A DNA stretch of 26,632 nt from CAVRUD01 sp963849635 (GTDB lineage Bacteria > Chloroflexota > Chloroflexia > Thermomicrobiales > UBA6265). The position numbers and the translations under genes were made by a program. Positions 1 through 8,243 of the stretch are shown piece by piece. The notes under the pieces were generated by a model. The model was not told the origin of the DNA. It saw only the letters and a list, made by a program, of their open reading frames with translations, and made no database searches. Positions within the stretch are counted from its first letter, which is position 1; every line of letters starts with the position of its first letter. The stretch is from the NCBI GenBank assembly GCA_963849635.1, contig CAWKIA010000034.1, positions 1 to 26,632 of the forward strand. The letters are read 5' to 3'.

Positions 1-27
1 GCCCTGCCCGGTTGCCTACCGCGAACC

Positions 28-46
28 GTCCTGTTGGAAACAGGAC
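28..46. repeat. Small perfect hairpin near the window start
   Basis: An 8-bp perfect inverted repeat (GTCCTGTT / AACAGGAC) closes on a 3-base loop. It lies downstream of the minus-strand amidohydrolase end, so it could act as its transcription end, but no T-run follows on either strand. The adjoining segment ending GCCCCTACG at 60-70 resembles one arm of the GTAGG-type palindrome at 19267-19291, so this may be part of a dispersed intergenic repeat. Confidence 0.3.
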
Positions 47-148
47 ACCGCAAGCGGATGCCCCTACGCGCTGCCTGACCCACGAATACTTACCGTTGCC
101 TTGGAAGTCTACGGCCTAGGCCCAATGTAACTCCCCGCCCTTCGGCGA

Positions 149-1309
149 CTACTTTCCCCCCTTCACTACCAGCCATCGCGTCGGCCGCTCGATCACCGCC
201 TCGACGTGTGTCTCGCCATCGATGACCACAAAATCGGCGCGGCAGCCGGGCGCAAGCCCATACTCGGCATCGCCCGATGACTTGCGCCCCGCCGTGCGTC
301 GCGATATCGAGCACCATCTCGATCTCGTCGTCGCGCCGCAGATTGTTGCGATAGGCGATGATGAAGGAGCGCAGCAGCATATCCGGCATGTTCAGCGGCC
401 CCCAGGCGTCGCGGATACCGTCGTTGCCGGTGCAGATCCGCACCCCTGCCTCGCGCAACCGCTTCACCGACGGCACTGGGCGCAGCCCGCTCGGACCGTG
501 GCTCATGATCGCGATGTCGTTCTCCAGCAGCAATTCGATCAGCCGGCCCGAGATAGGCTCGTCGACGCCACCGAGGCAGAGCGCGTGGCTGATCACCACC
601 CGCCCCTGCCAGCCCAGTGCCTTCGTCCGCTCCGCGATCAACTCGACCGCGAACGCCCCCAGTTCGCCCGGCTCGTGCAGGTGGATATCGATGTCCCGGT
701 CATACCGCTCGGCCAGACCGAAGATCACGTCGAGATGCCTGGCTGGGTCGCGGTCGATCGCCGATGGATCAAGCCCGCCGACCAGATCCGCCCCCTCGCG
801 CAGCGCCTCTCCATCAATTCGACCGTGCCGGGGCGCACCAGCATCCCGCTCTGCGGGAAGGCGACGATCTGGATGTCAGCGCGTCGCGCAGATCGTCGCG
901 CGTCCGCATGACCCCCTCGAAGCCGCTCAGCCCGATCTCGGTATCGATATCCACGAACGTGCGGATGTGGGTCGTCCCGGCCGCGATCGCCAGCCGCGCC
1001 ATCCGGCTCGACTGGTCGTGGGAGTCGATGCTGCGCTCGCGCCGCAGCGTCCGCTCGTTCTCGATCTTATCGAGCAGCGATGGCCCGACCTCGTTGCGAT
1101 ACCAGCCGAGGCCAAACAGCGTCTTATCCATGTGCGCGTGGGCATCCACGAAGCCGGGAAAGAGCAGCCGCCCCTCGCCTTCGATCACGTCTCGTCGCGG
1201 CCGGCAGGTGCGCCCCGACTCGGCAATCCGGCCGTCCGCAATGCGGAAGTAGATCGATCCCGCCGAGCGGGCGGACATCACGGATAATGAGCGAGGCAGT
1301 GAGTGGCAC
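149..1309 (-). pseudogene. Cytosine-deaminase-like amidohydrolase, broken by several frame shifts
   Basis: Read in pieces, this is one metal-dependent hydrolase of the CodA/AtzC-like group, which deaminates cytosine or related ring amines in the cytosol. Visible in order: an N-terminal strand region (VPLTASLIIRDVRPLGG), the metal motif GFVDAHAHMDKT, DIHLHEPGE, the metal-ligand segment VVISHALCLGG, SHGPSG, and CTGNDGIRDAWGP containing the catalytic Asp, then a C-terminal beta-sandwich (GLAPGCRADFVVIDG). The reading frame changes near 1258, 875, 816 and 282, so no single ORF covers it. The chosen start is GTG at 1309, preceded by GGAGGA at about 7 bases. The C-terminus is either the TAG at 149-151 or position 90, if one G of the GGGGGG run at about 156-161 is miscounted. 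All key motifs are intact, so either decay is very recent or the sequence contains errors. Family assignment is firm; the exact substrate is not known. Confidence 0.75.
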
Positions 1310-1563
1310 GGCGGGATCCTCCGGGCTGAGTCTCCGCGACATCCAGCTGACATCGCGCGCTACGGTGCTGTCGGTGCACCAATCCATCGCCCCAATTATC
1401 CGATACAAGCCGGGGATCGGGTGTGTCCTTGCTCGTCGACGAACCCTAGTTAGCCAACTCGCCACTTGCCCCCTTGACCGGTTTGGCATATTCTTGACTA
1501 ACTACTCAGTTATCGGCGGCCGGGCCTTTCTTCCGGCGCCGGCGCCCTCTGGAGCCACCCCCT

Positions 1564-2754
1564 ATGCCCCCAGTTACTTCCGCCGATCTGCTCGCCCAGT
1601 GCAAAATCTGCATCAATGAAGTCGATGTCCACGAAGCCCAGCACATGATCTCCCACGGCGCGGTCGCGCTTGATGTGCGCGAGCAGGACGAGGTCGATCA
1701 GGGCGCGGTCCCGGGCTCAGTCCACATCCCCCGTGGCTTCCTCGAGTTCCGGATCGAAAACACCGTCCCGGACCACTCCCGCCCGATCGCGATCTACTGC
1801 GCCGGCGGCGCCCGCTCCGTCTTCGCGGCCAAGGCATTGCAGGATCTCGGCTACCGCAACGTCGTCTCCGTCGCCGGCGGCTTCAACTCCTGGAAGGGCG
1901 CGGGTCTGCCCTGGTCGGTGCCGAAGTCGCTGACGCCCGATCAGCGCCGCCGCTACTCCCGCCACCTGCTGATCCCCGAGGTCGGCGAGGTTGGCCAGCA
2001 GAAGCTCCTCGATGCCAAGGTCCTCCTCGTTGGCGCCGGCGGCCTCGGCTCGCCCGCGGCCCTCTACCTCGCCGCCGCCGGTGTCGGCACCATGGGCATC
2101 GTCGATGCCGATACCGTCGACGACAGTAACCTCCAGCGCCAGGTGATCCACACCACCGACCGGGTCGGCATGCCCAAGACCGAATCGGCCCGGATCACGA
2201 TCGAGTCGATCAACCCCGACGTCAAGGTGATCGAGCACCGGGTCCGCCTGGACAAGGAGAACGTGCTCGACATCTTCAGCCAGTACGACATCATCCTCGA
2301 CGGGACCGACAACTTCGCCACCCGCTACCTGATCAATGACGCGACCGTGCTGCTCAACAAGCCCAACGTCCACGGCAGCATCTTCCGCTTCGAGGGCCAG
2401 GCGACGACCTTCATCCCCCACGACGGCCCCTGCTACCGCTGCCTCTTCCCGACCCCGCCCCCGCCGGAACTGGCCCCGAGTTGCGCCGAAGCGGGCGTCC
2501 TCGGCCTGCTCCCGGGTACGGTCGGCCTGATCCAGGCGACCGAGGTCGCCAAGCTGATTCTCGGCGTCGGCGAGCCACTCAAGGGGCGAATGCTCCTCTA
2601 CGACGCCCTCGGCAGCGAATTCCGTGAGCTGCGCATGAAGCGCGACCCAACCTGCCCGATGTGCGGCCCAGACGCCCCCACCAGCCTCGACGAGATCGAG
2701 TACACCGACATCTCTTGCGCCATCCCGGCCGGGCTGCTGGCGGGCGTGGCCTAA
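1564..2754 (+). CDS. Rhodanese-MoeB fusion: E1-like sulfur-carrier adenylyltransferase/sulfurtransferase
   Basis: This 396-residue protein has an N-terminal rhodanese domain (about residues 18-118, persulfide Cys79 in YCAGGARS) and a MoeB/ThiF-type E1 domain (about 122-390). The E1 shows the nucleotide motif GAGGLGS (157-163), DNFATR (249-254), zinc cysteines 290/293 and 364/367, and the PSCAEAGVLG segment (Cys307). The family adenylates the C-terminal glycine of a ubiquitin-like protein (MoaD, ThiS, CysO) and converts it to a thiocarboxylate using rhodanese-bound sulfur. The domain order is reversed relative to MoeZ-type proteins, where rhodanese is C-terminal. No carrier gene is adjacent; the nearest is CysO at 16494-16805, its likely client here by analogy with mycobacterial MoeZ. 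The gene is monocistronic, ending 21 bases before a strong terminator. The start is the ATG at 1564. Molybdopterin or thiamine carriers elsewhere in the genome may also be clients. Confidence 0.93.
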   Translation: MPPVTSADLLAQCKICINEVDVHEAQHMISHGAVALDVREQDEVDQGAVPGSVHIPRGFLEFRIENTVPDHSRPIAIYCAGGARSVFAAKALQDLGYRNVVSVAGGFNSWKGAGLPWSVPKSLTPDQRRRYSRHLLIPEVGEVGQQKLLDAKVLLVGAGGLGSPAALYLAAAGVGTMGIVDADTVDDSNLQRQVIHTTDRVGMPKTESARITIESINPDVKVIEHRVRLDKENVLDIFSQYDIILDGTDNFATRYLINDATVLLNKPNVHGSIFRFEGQATTFIPHDGPCYRCLFPTPPPPELAPSCAEAGVLGLLPGTVGLIQATEVAKLILGVGEPLKGRMLLYDALGSEFRELRMKRDPTCPMCGPDAPTSLDEIEYTDISCAIPAGLLAGVA

Positions 2755-2775
2755 TTAAGAGTCAAAGCAAAGCGA

Positions 2776-2822
2776 CGAGACGGCTGGCGCGGTGTTCCCG
2801 CGCCAGCCGTCTCGCTGTTTTT
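2776..2822 (+). terminator. Rho-independent terminator after the MoeB-rhodanese gene
   Basis: A 17-bp perfect stem (2776-2792 with 2798-2814, core GAGACGGCTGGCGCGG) closes on a 5-base loop and is followed three bases later by five T residues (2818-2822). This is a textbook intrinsic terminator on the plus strand. The stretch 2823-2988 after it holds no gene that I can support. Confidence 0.92.
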
Positions 2823-2988
2823 CGCGCTTGGCGCCCTTTCGTCTCCCGCGACCGAAGAACTCTGGGACGTTTGCCAATCGCATCGCTGGGCGAATTGGTT
2901 TGCACATTATTTCCGTGGTTCGTTCGATCGTTCCTATGGGTATGATGCAGTGGACACAGTGCTAAATTTGGGCAAATCGCCGCATTGA

Positions 2989-3017
2989 TTGACAGATGCA
3001 GATACCGTCTCTAGAGT
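2989..3017 (+). promoter_or_regulatory. Sigma-70-type promoter for the ABC transporter operon
   Basis: A consensus -35 box TTGACA (2989-2994) is separated by exactly 17 bases from TAGAGT (3012-3017), a fair -10 box. It lies in a relatively AT-rich stretch after the previous terminator and points at the substrate-binding-protein gene. The predicted start near 3024 gives a leader of about 220 bases. Confidence 0.6.
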
Positions 3018-3245
3018 GCCATCGGGAAATCTCCACAAAGCATGATCTAGGTTCTCGGTCACCATGCGTATGTCCTTGGACCTTGTGACGTGCACCGCTC
3101 GACTCGGCATTTGGCATACCTAAGGAAAGGGGGCGATCAGTCGACTGACGCTTGTCCTGCCTCGTCCCGGTCGTTTCCCGGGCGATGCCGACGGCAAGCT
3201 GGGGGCTTCATCGTGCGATCCCGCCGTACAGAGGAGGAGACCCTG
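3018..3245 (+). promoter_or_regulatory. Long 5' leader of the ABC operon with a possible 19-codon leader ORF
   Basis: The leader contains a short ORF at 3064-3123 (MRMSLDLVTCTARLGIWHT), a 12-bp perfect palindrome TCAGTCGACTGA at 3137-3148, a small stem around 3164-3181 (CCCGG/CCGGG), and the GAGGAG ribosome-binding site just before the ATG at 3246. I do not recognise a known riboswitch family. The short ORF has no clear ribosome-binding site, so its translation is uncertain. The palindrome could be a protein-binding operator. Confidence 0.3.
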
Positions 3246-4870
3246 ATGACCGATCTTGACTGGAGTGCCCTGAGCGGACCATATGTCTCGCGACGGACAC
3301 TGCTCCGGTTCGCTGCCGCCACCGGCGCCACTGGTTTCGCCGCCCGTCTCGCACACATCGACCATGCCCACGCCGCGCCGGCGGTCCTCCCAGCCCGCCA
3401 GGACCCGAAGACCGGCGGCACCCTTCGCCTCGGCTTCGGACTCTCCCAGATTCCTACCCTCGATCCCGCCCAGGTCAACCTCGGGATCGTTGCCGGCGAG
3501 CTGGTCGCCAATCTCTTCTCCAGTCTGGTTCAGTTCGACGAGCAGCTTGGCCTGGTGCCCGACCTGGCAGAGACCTGGGACGTCGCGCCGGACGGACTCC
3601 AATACACCTTCCATCTCCGCTCTGGCCTGACCTTCCACAACGGCGATCCCCTCGTCGCCGAGGACCTCGTCTACACGTACAACCGTACGATCAATCCCGA
3701 TTTCGCCTCTCCCCACGCCAACAAGCTGGCCCTGGTCACGGCTGCCACGGCCGTCGATGAGTTGACCTTCCAGCTCACCCTCAGCGCCCCCTTTGCCCCC
3801 TTCCTCGCCGTCGCCTGCAGTCGCGGTCCCGGCCGCGCTCTGACGCCCATTTCGAAGCGGGCCATCGATGAGCTGGGCGACGAGCAGTTCGGCCAGACCC
3901 CGGTCGGCTGCGGGCCGTTCATGATGGTGGCCGAGGAGCCGATCTCAGCAGCGGGTTCGAGATGGTCGCCTTCGATGGCTGGTACGGCGGCCGCCCCTTC
4001 CTCGACAAGATCGAAGTCACCATCATCCCCGAGCCCTCCAGCATGGTCAGCGGGCTCGAGGCCGGTGACCTCGACATGCTCGATATCGTCCCCTCGATCG
4101 GCGTCGAGCAACTGCGCGAGAACGACGACCTGACGCTCGTCGAGGTCCCGGGCACCAACTGGGTCGGGCTCACGATGAACTACGCCCGGCCGCCGTGGGA
4201 CAACCCGAAGGCCCGGCTAGCCGTGGCCAAGGCCATCGACCGCGATGAACTGATCCAGACCGCCCTCTTCGGACTCGGGCAGACGAGCATCGGCGCGATC
4301 GCGCCGGCCTTCGCCTGGGCGTACCTGCCGCCGGCTGACGTCGAGAACCCGCAGGGATTCAACCTGGACGAGGCCAAGGCACTAGCCGACGAAGCTGGCC
4401 TCTCCGGGCAGAAGCCAACCATCTTGGCGGGTGGGGTCAACACCCGCCCGAACGAAGTCGTGCGCAACCAGATGAAAGAGATCGGCCTCGACGTCCAGAT
4501 CGAGCAGCTCCAGGCCGCCGCCTGGAATGAGCGCTGGCTGGCCAAGGATTACGACTGGATCATCAACGGCAGCGTCGTCGACGCCGATCCCGACGACGGC
4601 CACTGGAACTTCTTCCACTCCGAAGGCCCCTGGAACACCTACGGCTACGTCAGCGCCGAGGTCGACGCCGCCCTCGAAGGCACGCGTACCACCAGCGACC
4701 AGGCCGAACGCGCCCGCCTCTTCCAGGAGGCCCAGCGCGTCTCCAGCACCGACGTCGCCTACGCCTTCCTCTACCACACCCCCGACATCGTCGGCTTCTA
4801 CTCCTACGTCCAGGGCTACAAATCCATCCCGGAGATGCGGTATCTCGAGACGGTGTGGCTCGACCAATAG
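3246..4870 (+). CDS. ABC transporter substrate-binding protein, family 5 (peptide/nickel type), one frame break
   Basis: This is the extracytoplasmic solute-binding protein of a DppA/OppA-type importer. The start ATG 3246 follows GAGGAG. A twin-arginine signal (SRRTLLRF, residues 15-22) is followed by a hydrophobic stretch, so export is probably by Tat. The mature part begins near DPKTGGTLRLGFG and shows the family segments LVPDLAETWDVAPDG, YTFHLRSGLTFHNGD and, after the break, WVGLTMNYARPPWDN and KARLAVAKAIDRDE. The frame shifts by one base at about 3938-3941: restoring one base in the CC|GAT context gives EEPDLSSGFEMVAFDGWYGG, which is continuous with the family. The complete product would be about 541 residues, a normal length. 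It is the first gene of an operon with two permeases. Substrate unknown; peptides, nickel, or heterocycles given the neighbouring amidohydrolase, are possible. Confidence 0.85.
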
Positions 4871-4942
4871 GGGCGAGTTCCAAGTTCCAAGATTCAAGTT
4901 CCAAGTAGAAAGTTCCAGGTCGCGAGGAGCGGGTGGGGAACG

Positions 4943-5338
4943 TTGGTGACGCGAGCGCAGCGGTTCGAGGACTTGGTGGCGTGGCAGAAAGCGCGCGCAT
5001 TGTCCAAAGTCGTTTTCGAGATCACCAGGTCAGAGCCGCTGACGCGACGCTACCGACTGACGAGTCAATTAGAAAGCGCCGCGGTCTCGGTGATGTCGAA
5101 CATCGCCGAAGGATTCGAGCGTGACGGACCCGTTGAGTTCATGCGCTTCCTCACCATCGCCAAGGCATCATGCGGGGAAGTGCGGTCGCTGCTGTACGTC
5201 CTTCTAGACGCCGAACTCCTCAGCGCCGGCGAGTTCGCGCGCCTCAAGAGCCAAACTGAAGAGGTGAGCCGAATCATTGCTGGACTGCACAACTCCATCC
5301 AACGCAGCCACAAGGAAAGGCGAAAAGTTCCAAGTTGA
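4943..5338 (+). CDS. Four-helix-bundle protein (S23 / 23S rRNA intervening-sequence protein family, Avd-like fold)
   Basis: This 131-residue protein has the family hallmarks FEDLVAWQKARAL near the N-terminus, then QLESAAVSVMSNIAEGFER (about 42-60), FMRFLTIAKASCGEVRSLL and a C-terminal helix around EVSRIIAGLHNSI. The family is found in spirochaete 23S rRNA intervening sequences and is structurally related to Avd of diversity-generating retroelements; its biochemical role is generally unknown, and it likely forms oligomeric bundles. There is no reverse transcriptase or variable repeat here. The start is TTG 4943 or GTG 4946; neither has an ideal ribosome-binding site. The last residues (KVPS) and the stop codon are read from the flanking GTTCCAA repeat, which shows gene and repeat belong to one unit. 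It interrupts an ABC transporter operon to which it is functionally foreign. Confidence 0.85.
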   Translation: MVTRAQRFEDLVAWQKARALSKVVFEITRSEPLTRRYRLTSQLESAAVSVMSNIAEGFERDGPVEFMRFLTIAKASCGEVRSLLYVLLDAELLSAGEFARLKSQTEEVSRIIAGLHNSIQRSHKERRKVPS

Positions 5339-5410
5339 AGGATCCAAGTGACAAGTTCCAAGTCACCTGCGCCTTTCCACTTGGAACTTGGAACTTGAAT
5401 CTTGGAACTT
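5327..5410. repeat. Heptanucleotide palindrome, right side of the four-helix-bundle cassette
   Basis: The left arm (5327-5364) consists of imperfect GTTCCAA units and the right arm (5379-5410) of TTGGAAC units, around a core CACCTGCGCCTTTC. The stretch 5355-5398 differs at only three positions from the solo element's core at 6386-6463, which establishes a family with conserved centre as well as arms. Confidence 0.75.
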
Positions 5411-5430
5411 AGGGCTCTCCCGGAGGCATC

Positions 5431-6377
5431 GTGACCGAATACATCCTCCGCCGCCTCATCCAATCGGTCTTCATTGTCTGGGGGTGCGCGACCCTGGTCT
5501 TCTTCATGTTGCGGCTGATTCCTGGTGATCCGGTCGTGCAGATGCTGGGGCCGGAATACACGCCGGAGGCGGCCGATGCGTTGCGCGCCAAACTGGGGTT
5601 GGACGAGCCGATCTACGTCCAATACGTCAAGTGGTTCGGCAATATCCTGCAAGGCGACCTGGAGACTCGATCACCGGCAGCGAGTCCGTCGTCGACGCGA
5701 TCAAGACGGGCCTGCCCAAGACCCTTAGCCTCGCCCTCGTCTCGTTCTCGATCGCGCTGTTGCTCGCGGTGCCCACGGGCGTCCTGGCTGCGCTCCGTCG
5801 CAATACCTGGACTGATTACCTCGTCAGTATCATCGCCTTCATCGGCGTCAGTATGCCCGGCTTCTGGTTCGGGATCATCCTGATCATCGTCTTTGCGGTG
5901 CGGCTCGACTGGCTGCCCGCGATCGGCTACGCCGAGTTCACCGAAGACGGCTTCTGGCCCTGGCTGCAGCGGCTCATTCTACCGGGGCTGGCGATCGGCC
6001 TCTCCTACGCCGCCATCCTGATGCGCTTTGTCCGGGCCGGCCTGCTCGAGGTGTTGGGCAGCGACTACGTCCGCACCGCCCGGGCCAAGGGGCTGACCGA
6101 GCGGCGCGTCATCGTTCGCCATGCGTTGCGCAACTCACTCGTCCCTGTCGTCACTGTCATCGGTATTCAACTGGCGTTGCTGCTCAGTGGCGCGGTCGTG
6201 ATCGAGACCGTCTTCTCGATCCGCGGGTTGGGGCGCATCCTGGTCGGAGCGATCTTCGACCGCGACTACCCCATCGTCCAGGGCGTCATCCTGCTGATCG
6301 CGGTCATCTTCGTCGGCGCCAACCTGATCGTCGACATCGTCTACACGTGGCTCGACCCGAGAATTCACTACTCCTAG
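5431..6377 (+). CDS. ABC transporter permease, DppB/OppB type, one frame break
   Basis: This is the inner-membrane permease of a peptide-type ABC importer. The start is GTG 5431 after CCCGGAGGC. The N-terminal part (YILRRLIQSVFIVWGCATLVFF, then IPGDPV and LGLDEPIYVQYVKWFGNI) is typical of DppB. The frame shifts at about 5661-5664: with one base restored, the text continues GDLGDSITGSESVVDAIKTGLP. Several hydrophobic helices follow, and the cytoplasmic EAA loop is clear (DYVRTARAKGLTERRVIVRHAL). It ends WLDPRIHYS, the usual DppB C-terminus. A repaired product would be about 315 residues, which is normal. It follows the binding protein (with the four-helix-bundle cassette between them) and precedes the second permease, separated by another heptanucleotide palindrome. 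Confidence 0.88.
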
Positions 6378-6385
6378 GAGGAGAA

Positions 6386-6463
6386 AGTTCCAAGTTCCAA
6401 GACCCAAGTTCCAAGTAACGTGCGCCTCTCCACTTGGAACTTGGAACTTGGAACTTGGAACTC
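6386..6463. repeat. Solo heptanucleotide palindrome between the two permease genes
   Basis: Four GTTCCAA-type units (from 6387) are followed by a core AACGTGCGCCTCTC and four TTGGAAC-type units (6432-6462), giving a long imperfect hairpin. It shares core and arms with 5327-5410 but lacks the four-helix-bundle gene. It fills almost all of the space between the dppB-like stop (6377) and the ribosome-binding site of the next gene (GGGAGG at 6476-6481), so it lies inside the operon transcript. Confidence 0.85.
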
Positions 6464-6488
6464 TCCTTCTCGGTTGGGAGGTCTGCCA

Positions 6489-7397
6489 TTGAGTGTTGCA
6501 ACCGCGCCGACCGGGACCGCTCCGCTGGCCGATGTGCCGGTGGGTGGCGAGCGCCGTGCCAGTGGTAGCCGCTTCTGGCGGCGGCTGCGGCGAGAGCGTA
6601 AGGCCGTAGCGGGCTTGGTGCTCATTGCCGTCCTCGCCGTGGTGGCGCTGCTTGGCGAGGCCGTCGCGCCGTACGATCCGGAAGCCGACGACTTCCAACT
6701 GCTCGAAGGACCCAGTCTCGACCATCCAATGGGAACTGATTCGTTCGGGCGCGACCTGCTCAGCCGCGTGATCGTCGGCACGCGGACCTCGTTCAGCATT
6801 GGCGTGTTGGCCGCATCCATCGCGACGGTGGTTGGAGTCACCCTCGGCCTCGTGGCTGGGTTCTACGGCGGCTGGGTCGATAGTCTGATCATGCGCGGCG
6901 TCGATCTGCTCTGGGCCTTCCCCGTCATCATCCTGACGGTAGGCATGGTCGCCATCTTCGGAGCAGGCTATCGCAACGTCGTCTTCGCGATCGCGATCGC
7001 GTTCTTCGACGATTTCGCCCGCATCGTCCGCGCCGGTGTGCTCAGCCTGCGTGAGGACGACTTCACCATCGCCGCCCGCTCGATCGGCGCCTCCGACCGC
7101 CGGGTGATGGTGCGCCACATCCTCCCCAACCTCCTGGCTCCTATCACCGTCCAGGCCACTTTCGCCGTCGGGATCGGCATCCTCGCCGAATCCACCCTGA
7201 CTTACCTTGGACTCGGGGTGAATCCCGTGACTCCTACCTGGGGCGCTGCCCTGAACGAAGGCCGAGACTTCGTTCGGCAGGCGTGGTGGATCAGCGTCTT
7301 CCCCGGGGTCGCCATCCTCATCACCGTCCTCGGCCTCAACCTGTTCGGCGACGGCCTGAGCGACGCCCTCGACGTCAAGCGCGTCGGCGACAACTGA
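6489..7397 (+). CDS. ABC transporter permease, DppC/OppC type
   Basis: This is the second membrane subunit of the importer, intact at 302 residues. I chose TTG 6489 because GGGAGG lies 7 bases upstream; the in-frame ATG at 6420 is inside the heptanucleotide repeat and would add repeat-encoded residues. The N-terminal OppC-type segment RFWRRLRRERKAVAGLVLI leads to the first helix; the segment DHPMGTDSFGRDLLSRVIVGTR and the EAA loop (EDDFTIAARSIGASDRRVMV, then RHILPNLLAPI) are diagnostic. The C-terminus GDGLSDALDVK is typical of DppC. No DppD/DppF ATPase gene follows, so the transporter must use ATPases encoded elsewhere. A hairpin lies 70 bases downstream. Confidence 0.94.
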   Translation: MSVATAPTGTAPLADVPVGGERRASGSRFWRRLRRERKAVAGLVLIAVLAVVALLGEAVAPYDPEADDFQLLEGPSLDHPMGTDSFGRDLLSRVIVGTRTSFSIGVLAASIATVVGVTLGLVAGFYGGWVDSLIMRGVDLLWAFPVIILTVGMVAIFGAGYRNVVFAIAIAFFDDFARIVRAGVLSLREDDFTIAARSIGASDRRVMVRHILPNLLAPITVQATFAVGIGILAESTLTYLGLGVNPVTPTWGAALNEGRDFVRQAWWISVFPGVAILITVLGLNLFGDGLSDALDVKRVGDN

Positions 7398-7467
7398 AGG
7401 AGCGGTCGTTCGGTGTGTTCACCCGAATGGCTTCATAAAACCGGAACCAGCAGAGATCAAACGACGC

Positions 7468-7497
7468 GAGGCCCCTCTGGTGATCCGAAGGGGCCTC
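7468..7497 (+). terminator. Hairpin, probable end of the ABC operon
   Basis: A 9-bp perfect stem GAGGCCCCT / AGGGGCCTC (7468-7476 with 7489-7497) has a 12-base loop. It lies between the permease stop and the next gene. The lack of a T-run after it makes it weaker than the other terminators in the window. Confidence 0.5.
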
Positions 7498-7596
7498 ATA
7501 TCGTCGTGCAGCGGGCATATGACACTTTTCCGTGGATTCCGTCTATGTTGGTGTACGCGTACTTGGCAGACCGAATGATCGCGCGGGAGGTGGGCG

Positions 7597-8202
7597 ATGG
7601 CGCGAACCCATCCTCCGAGCCGGTCGCCGTCAGCGGCATGATCCGCCGCCGACGGCGACCGGTTCGCTGATCCGCCGTGGGCAGCGCCGCCTGCGGCGGA
7701 CCTCCGCGACGACGCCGAACTGGTCGCCCTCGCGAAAGACGACCGGCAGCAGTTCGTCCATCTCTACCGCCGCTATCTCGACCCGGTGCACCAGCTCTGT
7801 CACAGCCTGCTCGGCGAGCTGGCGATGGCCGAGGACGCCACCTCGGCCACCTTCCTGAAGGCACTCGAACGGATCGACTCCTGTCGCGACGGGGCCGATT
7901 TCAAAGGGTGGCTCTTCACGATCGCCCGCAACGTCGTCAACGACGACTACCGCTCGCGCCGGCCGGTCGCGCCGTTCGAAGAGGCGTTCCTGGTCGCCGA
8001 CGCACAGCCCTCGCCGGAGGAGCTGGCCGTCGCCGGGGAAGAGCGCCTGCAGATCTGGACACTCTTGCGCCAGTTGAACCCGGACGAACGAGACCTGATC
8101 GCACTCCGCTCGCAGGGACTGAACGACAAGGAGATCGCCACCGCGCTGAACCGCAGCCACGGGACGATTCGGAACAAGCAATCCAGGAGTCGGACCGGGT
8201 GA
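7597..8202 (+). CDS. ECF-type RNA polymerase sigma factor, with an in-frame stop near the start
   Basis: The frame holds sigma region 2 (DAELVALAKDDRQQFVHLYRRYL, then DATSATFLKALERI and FKGWLFTIARNVVNDDYRSR) and region 4 with its helix-turn-helix (LNPDERDLIALRSQGLNDK, then EIATALNRSHGTIRNK). The best start is ATG 7597 with GGGAGG 8 bases upstream, but a TGA at 7639-7641 interrupts the same frame 14 codons later. After it no ATG, GTG or TTG occurs before GTG 7786, which would remove the first half of region 2. So either the base is wrong, the gene is disabled, or an unusual start is used. The stop overlaps a GTG of the next small frame (GTGA, 8199-8202), suggesting translational coupling. The partner is probably the following membrane protein. 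Target promoters are unknown. Confidence 0.75.
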
Positions 8203-8243
8203 AGAAGCTCTCGGGATCGCAGCCGGAGAGGGGGTGCGCCGTG

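Larger units (their letters stand above)
4877..5410 (+). mobile_element. Four-helix-bundle gene flanked by perfect heptanucleotide inverted repeats
   Basis: The segment 4882-4906 is the exact reverse complement of 5386-5410 (25 bp). Both arms are built from the 7-base unit GTTCCAA/TTGGAAC and share the same irregular unit (ATTCAAG on the left, CTTGAAT on the right), so they are true partners rather than chance low-complexity matches. Between them lies the four-helix-bundle gene (4943-5338). The right side (5327-5410) is itself a complete hairpin resembling the solo copy at 6386-6463. The unit is inserted between the binding-protein and first permease genes of the ABC operon. No transposase is encoded. 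Interpretation as a mobile or passively mobilised cassette is inference. Confidence 0.55.

Noticed and set aside
222..1287. Long plus-strand frames over the amidohydrolase
   Set aside because: They are Arg/Pro/Ser-rich and lack family segments, while the minus strand reads a clear amidohydrolase across the same bases.
1474..1563. Promoter for the MoeB-rhodanese gene at TTGACC (1474) or TTGACT (1493)
   Set aside because: Neither box has a convincing -10 at 16-18 bases, so I left it unannotated.
4943..5338. Diversity-generating retroelement, because the protein resembles Avd
   Set aside because: There is no reverse transcriptase, template repeat or variable-repeat target in the window; the fold is shared with the wider S23 family.
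4877..6463. CRISPR-like array made of the GTTCCAA repeats
   Set aside because: Units are contiguous 7-mers in inverted arms without unique spacers, and no cas gene is near.
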